This document shows, piece by piece, positions 1 to 7,458 of a DNA stretch of 11,711 nucleotides (positions within the stretch are counted from its first letter, which is position 1; every line of letters begins with the position of its first letter). The position numbers and the translations under genes are program-made. The DNA is from Gammaproteobacteria bacterium (lineage in GTDB: Bacteria; Pseudomonadota; Gammaproteobacteria; Acidiferrobacterales; Acidiferrobacteraceae): positions 1-11,711 of the forward strand of contig JAPTWT010000178.1 of NCBI GenBank assembly GCA_028064935.1, read 5' to 3'. The notes beneath the pieces are model-generated. The model saw only the letters and a program-made list of their open reading frames with translations, was not told the origin of the DNA and searched no databases.

Positions 1-33
1 CACGGGTTTCCCAACGCCAAATCGGAGCTTGAC

Positions 34-107
34 GCCCACTGTCCCAGTGGGCTGCAACACACCGTCGCACCCCTTCGGGGTTGCCGGTGTTCCGCGCTTC
101 GCGCGGA
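34..107. repeat. Three adjacent stem-loops upstream of the relaxase
   Basis: Three hairpins lie almost end to end. The first has arms GCCCACTG (34-41) and CAGTGGGC (45-52) with loop TCC. The second is compound: ACACCG (59-64) pairs with CGGTGT (85-90), and inside it GCA+CCCC pairs with GGGG+TGC around a TTC loop. The third has arms TCCGCGC (91-97) and GCGCGGA (101-107) with loop TTC. All three loops are 3 nt and no T-tract follows, so this is not a standard terminator. Bases 1-209 hold no gene. The position directly before a MobF relaxase makes an origin of transfer or another single-strand-folded DNA site plausible, but I do not recognise a nic sequence. Confidence 0.6.
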
Positions 108-141
108 GGGGGATTCCCGGATCATAGGTGGCACAGCCTCC

Positions 142-161
142 GTAATTTCCATACGGGGTCA
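142..161 (+). promoter_or_regulatory. Shared leader element, copy 1 (before relaxase)
   Basis: The sequence is GTAATTTCCATACGGGGTCA. It matches the elements at 3377-3397 and 6300-6320 in the blocks AATTTCCA and GGGTCA. Its end is about 50 bp before the relaxase start. Downstream, at 187-201, is a CC-TATATATAT-GGAG box whose GGAG is the relaxase ribosome binding site; the third copy has a similar box. No sigma-70 pair with good spacing can be built on it, so a protein-binding site or an mRNA leader element is more likely than a core promoter. Function unknown. Confidence 0.6.
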
Positions 162-209
162 GCTTATGAAAGGTCCGGATCTATTCCCTATATATATGGA
201 GCGTGCGGG

Positions 210-3200
210 ATGATGACGATTAAGGGGCTGAGTGGTTCAAGCGCAAAGGGGATCGTCGATTATCTGGAGGGTCGCGAGATGGTCAAAGGTGAAGAGCGCG
301 GCTACTATGCTGGCCGGGGCGCCCCTAGCGCCTGGGGCGGCAGCCTAGCCGCCGAGCTTGGCCTACAGGGTCATGTGCGTGCCAAGGACTTTAAGATGCT
401 CCTTGAAGGGCGCTTGCCGGACGGCACGTGCTTCGGTACCGACGGTGTCGAGAAGGACGGCCACCGCCGTATGGCTGTCGACTTGACGTTTTCAGCCCCG
501 AAGAGCGTCTCCGAATATGCCTTGTGCCAGGCCTCCCCCGAGATGCGCGACGCAATCCTCGCCGCCCACGACCGATGCGTGGCCCGCGCCATGGCGCGCA
601 TCGAGAAAGATGTCGTGTGTGCGCGGTACGGAAAAGCTGGTCACGAGGTCGTGAAAACCGGCTCCATGATCTGGGCGGCCTTCCGCCATGAAGATGCGCG
701 CCCGGTCGATGGCAAGGTGGCCCCACAGATCCACACGCATGCTGCGGGGCTCAACGTGACGCGAGGTCGGAACGGCGAATTGAGGGCGTTAGACCTGCAG
801 TTCGGGGAGGACGGGGTGAAACTGCAAGGCGCTGGGTATCGCGCGGATCTCGCCCAGGAGCTGCGCGATCTTGGCCTATCTCTTCGCAAAACCGAAGAGG
901 GCTTCGAATTGGCCGATGTGTCGGATGAGCAGATCGAAGCCGGGAGCCCCCGGCGCCAACAGATAGACACTGACCTTGAAGGCAAGGGGCTGACCCGTAA
1001 GAACTCCACGGGCGCCCAACGAACCGCCTCCAATCTTTCCACCCGCGAATCCAAAAAACAGGCGACTCAAGATGAGCAGCGCTGGACATGGCGGGCCCTT
1101 GGCCGGGCTATCGGTCTCAATGTGCCCGATCCGGTGCCGCCCCAAGAACCCCTGCCGCCACCGGGTGTCGCTGAAGCGCTGGCACATGCCACCGACCATC
1201 TGTCCGAGCGGTCGTCTGTTATCCATAAGCAATCGGTCAAGTTGCAGGCACTGCTGCACGGCATGCATGCGGGCGTGACGGTCGATCTTCTCGATAAAGA
1301 GATCGAGCATGCCCAGGCCAATGGGCATCTTATTGACGCCGGCGCTGGGCGCCTCGTCACCCGTGAGACCTTGGAGCGTGAGGCCAGCAACCTGGCCGCC
1401 GTGTCCGCCGGGCGCGGCGCCATGGTTCCGCTGACCGATGAGGTTGGCGCCGAGGCGCGCATCGCCGCTCGGGAGGCCATCGAGAGATCCGTACGCCCCG
1501 AGTTTGCGTTTTCGGCAAGCCAACGACGTGCCGTCATTCGCATCCTCGCAACCGATGATCAATTCATTGTGGTTCGAGGCGCCGCAGGGGCCGGTAAGTC
1601 TACCTCGTTAGCGGCAGTTGCGGATGAGGCGCGTGCGCGCGGATATCGTGTCGTCGGCACGGGTCCGAGTCAAACGGCCGTGGACGGCACCAAAGATGTG
1701 AATCCGGATGATGCGCGGGTTTTGGCTTCGTTCAATGTGCGCGAGGAGAAAGACCCCACCCCGCGCGTCATTCTTCTTGATGAGTGCGGGATGGTCTCTA
1801 GCCGCGACATGCAAGCGTTTCTCGAAAAGGTGCGACCACAGGATAAGGTCGTGTTCGTTGGCGACGACCTCCAGCTCGCAGCCGTCGAAGCCGGATCGCC
1901 CATGTCCCAGTTCATGAAAGAGAAGGTCGTCGAGGTCGTAGAAATCGACGAGATCGTCCGACAGAAAGACGCGGGCTTGCTCGCCGTTGCCACAGCCTTC
2001 GCGCACGGACGTAACGAGGAAGCCGTGCAACTCGCCGCCCCTTACATGACCACCGTTACTGTCACGGACACAGACTACGAAGCCGCCGAATCCTCTAAGG
2101 CTGACGCTAAGCCGGTAAACGGTCCCCTGCCAGACGCAACGCGCAGCATGCTCAATCTCGTCAAGACCATCCGCAAAAAACACAAAGACATCCCCGCGCC
2201 ATCCGCCAACGATTTCAAAACCGTCCGCGAATGGCTTGATACTCACTCAAAGACGGAACTCGGTTTCGAGGCTAAGGTACTCGCGCCGCAAAACGTCCGC
2301 ATGCATGCGATTGCGCGGGAGACGGCACAAGCGTATCTCGAATTGTCGCAAGGCGAGCGCGACAAGACGCTTGTCTTGGCCGCAACAAATGAAATGCGGA
2401 GGGCTATCAATGAGAAGGTCAAAGCCGGTTTGCAAGAGCAGGTGCCGGAAGGCGCGAATACAGCATCCGTCACAGTAACGGCACTGGATAAGAGTCAATG
2501 CACGAAGGCGCAGTTGCGCGAGGCCATCAACTACAAGGAGGGGATGATCTTGCGCGTGCCCGAAGGGCGCGGACGCGCAAAAAAGGTCGTGGACTGGACC
2601 ATTACGGCATCAGACCCAACTCGAAACACTGTGACCGCCCGAAATCGAGAAGGCGAAGAAAAGACCTTCCGTCCGCGCGAATTAAATCCGAAGGAAACCG
2701 GCCTATATACGCCACGGCAATTGGACCTTACGGTCGGCGACCGCGTTGTGTTTACAGAGAACCGCCGTAACGATGGCTATCAAAATAATGAGACGGGTAC
2801 GGTAGTCAATGTTGCGACCGATAAGGTCACGATCCGAAAGGATGACGGTAAGACCGTTGACCTTGCGGCGACGGACATGCATGCCGTTGACCACGGTTGG
2901 GCCGTGACAGTTCATAGGTCGCAAGGCAGAACCGTGGACCGCGCGTTTGTTGCCGGTATGGCTTCTAAAATGGCCACGGCCGCACTCGCCTATGTGGCGT
3001 GCTCGCGGGAACGATGGCATCTGCGGATCTTTACCGATCACGTCAAGAGTTTGCAGAAATCGTGGGCGAAGGTCGCTGAAAGAGAGACGGCCAAAGATGC
3101 TGTGGCGAAGGCTGCACAGGCTAAGGAGACCGCGCCCTTAGAGGCCGCCCGTGCGGCCGTGCGGGCAGGGAAGGAGATCGGTGATGACGGCACAGATAGC

Positions 3201-3380
3201 GGCGGGACGGGCACGGGCGCCGGCACCGGCGGGGGTGGCCAGGGCGACAAAACGGAGGCGCCGGAACCCGAGAAGATGCAGGACGAAGCACACAAACTGC
3301 CGCCAGCGCCCCCGCCGCCGCCTGTGCTCGAGAAAGAAAAAGAGAAAGAACGGGAATTGGGAGACTCCTATGGCTGGTGA
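210..3380 (+). CDS. MobF-family conjugative relaxase-helicase (TrwC/TraI-like)
   Basis: This 1056-aa protein would nick the origin of transfer, stay bound to the 5' end and unwind the strand to be transferred. The TrwC-type relaxase domain is N-terminal. It has candidate catalytic tyrosines Y18 and Y32/Y33, the motif DLTFSAPKSVS at 91-101, and the metal-binding histidines H160, H175 and H177 (in QIHTH). The RecD-like helicase follows: Walker A GAAGAGKS (457-464), Walker B LLDE (522-525), GDDLQL (551-556) and HRSQG (902-906). The tail is Gly-rich, then Pro-rich, then Lys/Glu-rich (about 985-1056). It is slightly longer than TrwC. I chose ATG 210 because GGAG (198-201) precedes it and the family consensus begins there (MTIKGLSG). 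The open frame from 81 adds 43 residues unlike the family and crosses hairpins. The stop codon lies inside the second shared leader element. The family call is firm. Confidence 0.96.
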   Translation: MMTIKGLSGSSAKGIVDYLEGREMVKGEERGYYAGRGAPSAWGGSLAAELGLQGHVRAKDFKMLLEGRLPDGTCFGTDGVEKDGHRRMAVDLTFSAPKSVSEYALCQASPEMRDAILAAHDRCVARAMARIEKDVVCARYGKAGHEVVKTGSMIWAAFRHEDARPVDGKVAPQIHTHAAGLNVTRGRNGELRALDLQFGEDGVKLQGAGYRADLAQELRDLGLSLRKTEEGFELADVSDEQIEAGSPRRQQIDTDLEGKGLTRKNSTGAQRTASNLSTRESKKQATQDEQRWTWRALGRAIGLNVPDPVPPQEPLPPPGVAEALAHATDHLSERSSVIHKQSVKLQALLHGMHAGVTVDLLDKEIEHAQANGHLIDAGAGRLVTRETLEREASNLAAVSAGRGAMVPLTDEVGAEARIAAREAIERSVRPEFAFSASQRRAVIRILATDDQFIVVRGAAGAGKSTSLAAVADEARARGYRVVGTGPSQTAVDGTKDVNPDDARVLASFNVREEKDPTPRVILLDECGMVSSRDMQAFLEKVRPQDKVVFVGDDLQLAAVEAGSPMSQFMKEKVVEVVEIDEIVRQKDAGLLAVATAFAHGRNEEAVQLAAPYMTTVTVTDTDYEAAESSKADAKPVNGPLPDATRSMLNLVKTIRKKHKDIPAPSANDFKTVREWLDTHSKTELGFEAKVLAPQNVRMHAIARETAQAYLELSQGERDKTLVLAATNEMRRAINEKVKAGLQEQVPEGANTASVTVTALDKSQCTKAQLREAINYKEGMILRVPEGRGRAKKVVDWTITASDPTRNTVTARNREGEEKTFRPRELNPKETGLYTPRQLDLTVGDRVVFTENRRNDGYQNNETGTVVNVATDKVTIRKDDGKTVDLAATDMHAVDHGWAVTVHRSQGRTVDRAFVAGMASKMATAALAYVACSRERWHLRIFTDHVKSLQKSWAKVAERETAKDAVAKAAQAKETAPLEAARAAVRAGKEIGDDGTDSGGTGTGAGTGGGGQGDKTEAPEPEKMQDEAHKLPPAPPPPPVLEKEKEKERELGDSYGW

Positions 3381-3397
3381 ATTTCCACGCGGGGTCA
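3377..3397 (+). promoter_or_regulatory. Shared leader element, copy 2 (relaxase stop / next unit)
   Basis: GTGAATTTCCA followed by CGCGGGGTCA. The relaxase TGA stop (3378-3380) is part of the element. It ends about 38 bp before the next start (3436). The homology with copy 1 continues for a few bases: TTA-TGAA-AGGT there, TTA-GTGAAGGT here. This copy has no TATATA box, and the ribosome binding site downstream is GGAGGT. Confidence 0.6.
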
Positions 3398-3435
3398 TTA
3401 GTGAAGGTACACAAAACGCAATGGAGGTAGTGGTC

Positions 3436-3759
3436 ATGTCTAGGAACGTCCATTTTGATTTTTGGGAAGAGTTGCCAAGTTTTTGTGGCCCGCGCATTCC
3501 GTCAGGGTTGCGCATCCGTCGCCTCGTCGACGCGCAAAACCGGCAGGACGAGCAAGCGCGGCGCGATGAGATTGCGCAATGGGTCGTGAGGTGGCGGGAG
3601 GCATGCGAGGCCGCTGGCGGCAACCCGCAACCACGGTCGTTTATGGTCGTCCGCCGTGCGCGTTCGGATGCATATATAGATCAGATGTATGCGAGGTACG
3701 GATCGGAGCGATGCATAGGTCTGGGGATGCGCAGGGAGGACCAAAAATGGCTTTCCTAA
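3436..3759 (+). CDS. Small basic protein of unknown function in the transfer operon
   Basis: A 107-aa protein that I do not recognise. It begins MSRNVHFDFWEELPSFCG, continues with a charged, Arg/Gln-rich, probably helical stretch (about residues 25-65, containing RDEIAQWVVRWREACEAAGG), and ends in a Tyr/Arg-rich segment. There is no signal peptide or membrane segment, so it is probably cytoplasmic. The start at 3436 is favoured because GGAGGT (3423-3428) sits at ideal distance; the in-frame ATG at 3421 would place that site inside the gene. The next gene overlaps its end by 13 nt. Lying between relaxase and coupling protein, it could be a relaxosome or coupling accessory; that role is inferred from position only. 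Confidence 0.7.
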   Translation: MSRNVHFDFWEELPSFCGPRIPSGLRIRRLVDAQNRQDEQARRDEIAQWVVRWREACEAAGGNPQPRSFMVVRRARSDAYIDQMYARYGSERCIGLGMRREDQKWLS

Positions 3760-3989
3760 ACGTCAGCATGCGATCCATCAAACAAGCACAACGCGAACGG
3801 GCGGCATTAGAGCGGCAAGCGGTCGCGCTTTTCCGGTCGCTCCTGAAATCCGAGCGCAACCGTGCAGGCGCCGGTGCGCGCCTTCTATCTCCCCGCGATC
3901 GGGAGGCGATGGCGAGGCGCGTCAAGACCGTCGAGACCGAGATCCTGAAACTGCGCAGGCAGATTCGCAAACTCGGGGCGGGTCGGTGA
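3747..3989 (+). CDS. Small coiled-coil protein of unknown function
   Basis: An 80-aa protein, very rich in Arg, Lys, Ala and Gln. Two likely helices are visible, about residues 8-35 (SIKQAQRERAALERQAVALF) and 48-77 (REAMARRVKTVETEILKLRR). The second has a heptad-like pattern of Val, Ile and Leu, which suggests a coiled coil. GGGAGGA at 3734-3740 gives a good ribosome binding site six bases before ATG 3747. That ATG lies inside the end of the previous gene, so translation is probably coupled. The stop TGA overlaps the next start by one base (TGATG at 3987-3991). The family is not recognised. A DNA-binding or adaptor role beside the relaxase is a guess. Confidence 0.65.
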   Translation: MAFLNVSMRSIKQAQRERAALERQAVALFRSLLKSERNRAGAGARLLSPRDREAMARRVKTVETEILKLRRQIRKLGAGR

Positions 3990-4167
3990 TGGCCGCCCCA
4001 GCGGAGACCTTCGCTGCGGTTGACCACGATGCCGTCACGGCGGCGGCATCGAGGTTCTATCGGCACATCCGGCGATGCGGGCACTGCTGCCTGATGTCCG
4101 AAAAGCTATGTAAAACCGATTGCGCGATGAGAAATATAACGCGGTCATGCAGAAGTGGAGGAGATGA
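3989..4167 (+). pseudogene. Small Cys-rich (zinc-ribbon-like) protein, apparently frameshifted
   Basis: The frame from ATG 3989, coupled to the previous stop (TGATG), encodes MAAPAETFAAVDHD, then an FYRHIRRCGHCC segment and LCKTDC. In this frame translation runs on deep into the coupling protein gene. In the -1 frame just downstream, the bases read LRDEKYNAVMQKWRR and stop at TGA 4165-4167, three bases before the coupling protein ATG. The two parts join into one plausible ~60-aa protein: His/Cys cluster, LC, charged helix. One missing base near 4113-4122 would explain it. The -1 frame has a TAA at 4111-4113, so the shift must come after that. It could be a real mutation or a sequencing error. 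Function unknown; the Cys/His pattern suggests metal binding. Confidence 0.5.
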
Positions 4168-4170
4168 GCC

Positions 4171-6303
4171 ATGGACGATCAGCAAACAGCAACCGGCAGT
4201 GACATCAACTGGTCTTCGTCAGAGCGCCCTACGGTCGCCGTTTTGTGCGCGGCTGTGGGCGCGGCGGCTGGGTACGTCGGCGGACTGGAGGGGCTGTTAT
4301 GGTGGGTCGGGAGCCCCCTCACGCCGGTGCGCGAGATCCCGACGTGGATCTGGCATATCGTTCGTACTTATGGCGTCGTGCCGCCTGTGGTGGGCGGTTG
4401 GATCCCTGCCGCCCTGGCGGCCGGGCTCGGGATTGTCTGTGGGATCGGCGGATGGATCGTGTCTACTCGGTCCAACATCAGGCACATTCGAGGTCTCCAG
4501 ATCCACACGAGCGCCCGACGCGCGGCCCGCACGTTTAGGCCGTTCCAGGGCAAGCTGCGGGGTGTCCCCATACACCCGACAGTCAATATCGGCGAGCATC
4601 AAGAATGCAGGCACATTTTTGTATTGGGCGGGGCCGGTGCAGGTAAGACAACCATTCTTTGGCCCATGCTTCGCGCAATCATTGCGCGCGGCGATAAAGT
4701 TTTGTTGCTCGATTTCAAGGGGGATTTCACGAAAGGTCTGCCGCGCCCGTTTTGCCTTCTAAGCCCCGCCGACGCACGGTCAAGCCGGTGGCTTATCGGG
4801 CGCGACATCAGGACGCGATTAGATGGGATGGCTTTTGCGGAGACTTTGATCCCTCTACCGACCGGCGGCGATGTGATATGGGTTAGGGGTGCGCAGGGTT
4901 TGCTTATTGCGCTGGTCGCGCATCTGCAGACGACTAATGGTGCGAATTGGGGATTTTGCGACCTCGCACAATTGGCCGGTCGGGTCCTGCTTGATTACAA
5001 ATTATTGGTGTCGATTGTCGTGAAAGAACACCCGCCAGCAAAAGGATTCCTGATGGGCGAGGACTCCCGGACAACCCAAAGCTTTTTGGCAGAACTGAGC
5101 GGCGCCCTGGGCCATGCAATCGAACTCGGCGTCGCCGACTATACGATCCTGAAAACCAAAAAAAAGGAGAAGATCACAAACTGGTCGATTCGGGACTGGC
5201 TATCCCCGGACTCGAAATTGCCGCGCGTGGCGGTTATCGGTTGGGACACAGACTCGACCCAACTCTCACAAGCGTGGTCGGCAACGTTGATTGAGCAGAT
5301 GGTGAGGCAAGTAGGCAGGATGCCAGACGTGCCGCCTGACAAGAGACGCATCTGGCTCTTCCTGGATGAGGTCGCGCAGGCTGGGAAGATTCCGTCGATT
5401 ACAAACGCGTTGGTTACGTTACGATCGAAAGGTGCGCGGACGTTAATCGCTATGCAGTCGATTGCTCAACCTAACCAGTCATACGACCAACATACGCTGA
5501 CGATCTGGGCCGGGAGCTGCGCCACCAAAATTTTGTGTTCTCTGGGGTCGGAGGCTGATCAAAAATTCGGTTCTGGAATGTTGGGCGAGCGCGAGGTCGA
5601 ACGGTACACAACACAGATAACGCAGTCGCCCGGCATGTCTGGGCCGTCGCGGTCTGGGTCATGGCAACGTGTCAAGGAGCCGGTCTTACTACCGTCCGAA
5701 CTTGGGTATCGGCTGACGCCGGACGCAGATGGCGTGAAGTCCTTAATACTATCCGCCGGCAGGGACACTGCCGCCCTTCTCCGGTGGCCTTTCTATCAGG
5801 TCCCAAACTTGCGAAAAGACCGCATAGAGGCGGCGTGGAAGGCTGTGGATTTTAAGCGGCCAAGATGGGGCGAGGATCCGCTGCCCGTCGCTGACGTGCC
5901 TGCGGGTGACGGTGAGCGGTTAGATCCGGTCATCAACCCGAACCCGGATATCGCGGCACTGAATACGCAGAAGAAGGTGGGGCAGGATCGGGAGATAGAG
6001 ACAGAAAAACCCAAGAGCGCGACAACAAAAACGCCACAAATGAAGCCGTCCGTCCCGCAGGCTAAGGCGCCAAAGAAGATGCAACCCGAATCCGATGACC
6101 CATTCGCCGACATTGTGTCCGGGGTTCTCGCTGACACGCTCTTGCCCGGCGCGTCAGTCATCACTGACCTTATCAACACAGTAGTCCCCGACAGCACGGA
6201 TGCTGATGTATCCGACCTACCGATGATTCCGGAGGTTCCTGCGCCCGACGCGAGCGCCAACGAAGAGACTGGGACTGGGCGCGAACCCGAGGCCGGTGAG
6301 TGA
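4171..6303 (+). CDS. Type IV coupling protein (VirD4/TraD/TrwB family)
   Basis: A 710-aa inner-membrane DNA-pumping ATPase that would link the relaxosome to the secretion channel. Two predicted membrane helices (about 21-46 and 68-97) are followed by the cytoplasmic ATPase. Walker A is GGAGAGKTT (153-161), then LLLDFKGDF. Walker B is LFLDE (396-400), followed by VAQAGKIPS, and a MQSIAQ segment at about 431 recalls the Q motif of TrwB/TraD. GEREVER is also typical. The last ~140 residues are low-complexity, Pro/Glu/Asp-rich with an acidic end. The total is longer than TrwB and close to F TraD, whose tail contacts the relaxosome. The ribosome binding site GGAGGAG (4157-4163) overlaps the end of the preceding small gene. 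The stop lies inside the third shared leader element. The family call is firm; the subfamily is not. Confidence 0.92.
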   Translation: MDDQQTATGSDINWSSSERPTVAVLCAAVGAAAGYVGGLEGLLWWVGSPLTPVREIPTWIWHIVRTYGVVPPVVGGWIPAALAAGLGIVCGIGGWIVSTRSNIRHIRGLQIHTSARRAARTFRPFQGKLRGVPIHPTVNIGEHQECRHIFVLGGAGAGKTTILWPMLRAIIARGDKVLLLDFKGDFTKGLPRPFCLLSPADARSSRWLIGRDIRTRLDGMAFAETLIPLPTGGDVIWVRGAQGLLIALVAHLQTTNGANWGFCDLAQLAGRVLLDYKLLVSIVVKEHPPAKGFLMGEDSRTTQSFLAELSGALGHAIELGVADYTILKTKKKEKITNWSIRDWLSPDSKLPRVAVIGWDTDSTQLSQAWSATLIEQMVRQVGRMPDVPPDKRRIWLFLDEVAQAGKIPSITNALVTLRSKGARTLIAMQSIAQPNQSYDQHTLTIWAGSCATKILCSLGSEADQKFGSGMLGEREVERYTTQITQSPGMSGPSRSGSWQRVKEPVLLPSELGYRLTPDADGVKSLILSAGRDTAALLRWPFYQVPNLRKDRIEAAWKAVDFKRPRWGEDPLPVADVPAGDGERLDPVINPNPDIAALNTQKKVGQDREIETEKPKSATTKTPQMKPSVPQAKAPKKMQPESDDPFADIVSGVLADTLLPGASVITDLINTVVPDSTDADVSDLPMIPEVPAPDASANEETGTGREPEAGE

Positions 6304-6320
6304 ATTTCCAGTGCGGGTCA
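6300..6320 (+). promoter_or_regulatory. Shared leader element, copy 3 (coupling protein stop / next unit)
   Basis: GTGAATTTCCA followed by GTGCGGGTCA. It agrees with copy 2 at 17 of 21 positions. The coupling protein TGA (6301-6303) is within it. After a GA-rich run comes CCATATATAGGAG (6333-6345), similar to the box before the relaxase, whose GGAG is the ribosome binding site for ATG 6355. Confidence 0.6.
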
Positions 6321-6354
6321 CAGAGAGAGAGTCCATATATAGGAGTATCCGACC

Positions 6355-7458
6355 ATGCGTAAGATATCGGCATCTATATCGGCATCTATAGTTATAGCCG
6401 CAGCCGCCCTGCTTGCCGCAGGCCCCGCCCACGCACTGGGCGGCGGGGTGGCGATCAGCGGCTACTGCAAATCGGTAGGCGGCCTCATCGCCTCCGAGGG
6501 CAGCGTCATGTCAGTGTCCTCACAGATCACGACGCTTCAGGGCACTCTTGCCGCGCAACTCCATTTGATCGGCTCATCTATCGCCTCGCAAGAAGGCGCC
6601 CTAATCTCTACGATCGACAGCCAATTCAAGAACGAGAACAACCAGATTCGCCACAGCGCGAACGCCGCGCGCATCGGCCAGATCAAAGCCCAGCAGGCCC
6701 TCGCGATGGCGCCGGACCAGCAACCGCAGAATATGTGCGACGCCCCGGGTCTCGGTGCGGGGATTCAGGTCGGCTCGCAGACCAACGCGGACCTCACGCA
6801 GAAGATCGCGGCCGCCAGCAATAGCCACGATACGACATTCACGCGCCCGATCGATGCCGACGCCGCCGTCATGAAAGCGCCGTCAACGGTCTTTGGCCCC
6901 GCGCCGCCCTTCGTGCCGGGCGGCAGCCTGTCGCCGGTGCAGTCGGGCATCGCCTCACAATGGATCAACGCCGACACGGCTCCGTATCCCCTGCCCGCGA
7001 TCCCGGCGACCTCGAATCCCTCGCCGAGTGCGATGCGCTACGATGCGGCCGTGCGCGTCGATACCGCGCGTCTGGCGGTGCCCCAGGAGACTGAGGCGAT
7101 GATCGTAGCGCTTCATACGGCGTCTTTGAACGTCGGCACATGGCCGTCTGATACCTGGGCGGCGATGACGGATAAGAGCGGTGGGGTGCCGCCCGGGGTC
7201 GTGAACGGGCACATCTCGGACAATGCGTTGACGCGCTTGCAGGTCGCCGCGCGCTACGCCAACCCTTCTTGGTACGCGGGCCTTGTCACGAAAAACACGC
7301 AAGGCCTCCTGCGCGAGGTCGCGCTCATGGATGCGGTGCGCATGCACATGCAGTACACGGAACTCCGGCTGACGGAGCGCATGGCGATGATGATCTCGCA
7401 GATGGCCGCCCAGCAGGCCAATAGGGCGGCGCGGACGGATGCGGGGGTGCGGGGATGA
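6355..7458 (+). CDS. Exported protein, candidate conjugation component
   Basis: A 367-aa protein with a clear Sec signal peptide: MRK, an Ile/Ala/Leu hydrophobic core, and AHA with likely cleavage after residue 27. The mature part has few cysteines and Ala/Ser/Gln-rich helices (about 45-125). A Pro-rich middle follows (PAPPFVPGGSLSP, PYPLPAIPA). A long C-terminal helical region is rich in Met, Gln and Arg (MHMQYTELRLTERMAMMISQ). A Met/Gln-rich helical tail like this is common in proteins of conjugation clusters, but I cannot assign a family. It is probably periplasmic or envelope-associated. GGAG (6342-6345) precedes the start. The stop overlaps the nuclease gene start (ATGA). GC and third-base use are higher than in the coupling protein gene. 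Confidence 0.8.
   Translation: MRKISASISASIVIAAAALLAAGPAHALGGGVAISGYCKSVGGLIASEGSVMSVSSQITTLQGTLAAQLHLIGSSIASQEGALISTIDSQFKNENNQIRHSANAARIGQIKAQQALAMAPDQQPQNMCDAPGLGAGIQVGSQTNADLTQKIAAASNSHDTTFTRPIDADAAVMKAPSTVFGPAPPFVPGGSLSPVQSGIASQWINADTAPYPLPAIPATSNPSPSAMRYDAAVRVDTARLAVPQETEAMIVALHTASLNVGTWPSDTWAAMTDKSGGVPPGVVNGHISDNALTRLQVAARYANPSWYAGLVTKNTQGLLREVALMDAVRMHMQYTELRLTERMAMMISQMAAQQANRAARTDAGVRG
6364..6387 (+). repeat. 12-bp tandem duplication inside the signal peptide
   Basis: ATATCGGCATCT occurs twice in direct tandem (6364-6375 and 6376-6387). It encodes ISAS twice at residues 4-11, at the junction of the basic and hydrophobic parts of the signal peptide. The unit is a multiple of three, so copy-number change keeps the frame. 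Confidence 0.9.

Noticed and set aside
147..197. Sigma-70 promoter built on TTTCCA plus TATATA in the shared leader element
   Set aside because: Spacing to any -10-like box is far from 16-18 bp and differs among the three copies.
81..209. 43-codon N-terminal extension of the relaxase frame
   Set aside because: It crosses the hairpins and the shared leader element, has no ribosome binding site, and TrwC-like proteins begin at the MTIKGLSG segment encoded from 210.
876..2246. Two long minus-strand open frames (876-1562, 1608-2246) opposite the relaxase
   Set aside because: They lie wholly within a gene with intact motifs, have no family features, and are expected shadows in GC-rich coding DNA.
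4100..4125. Programmed -1 frameshift in the Cys-rich gene
   Set aside because: The -1 frame has a TAA at 4111-4113 and no heptameric slippery site follows it, so a simple indel is the better explanation.
4171..4762. Continuation of the 3989 frame into the coupling protein gene
   Set aside because: Composition becomes Ser/Arg/Gly/Cys-rich without protein character and it overlaps a firmly identified ATPase gene.
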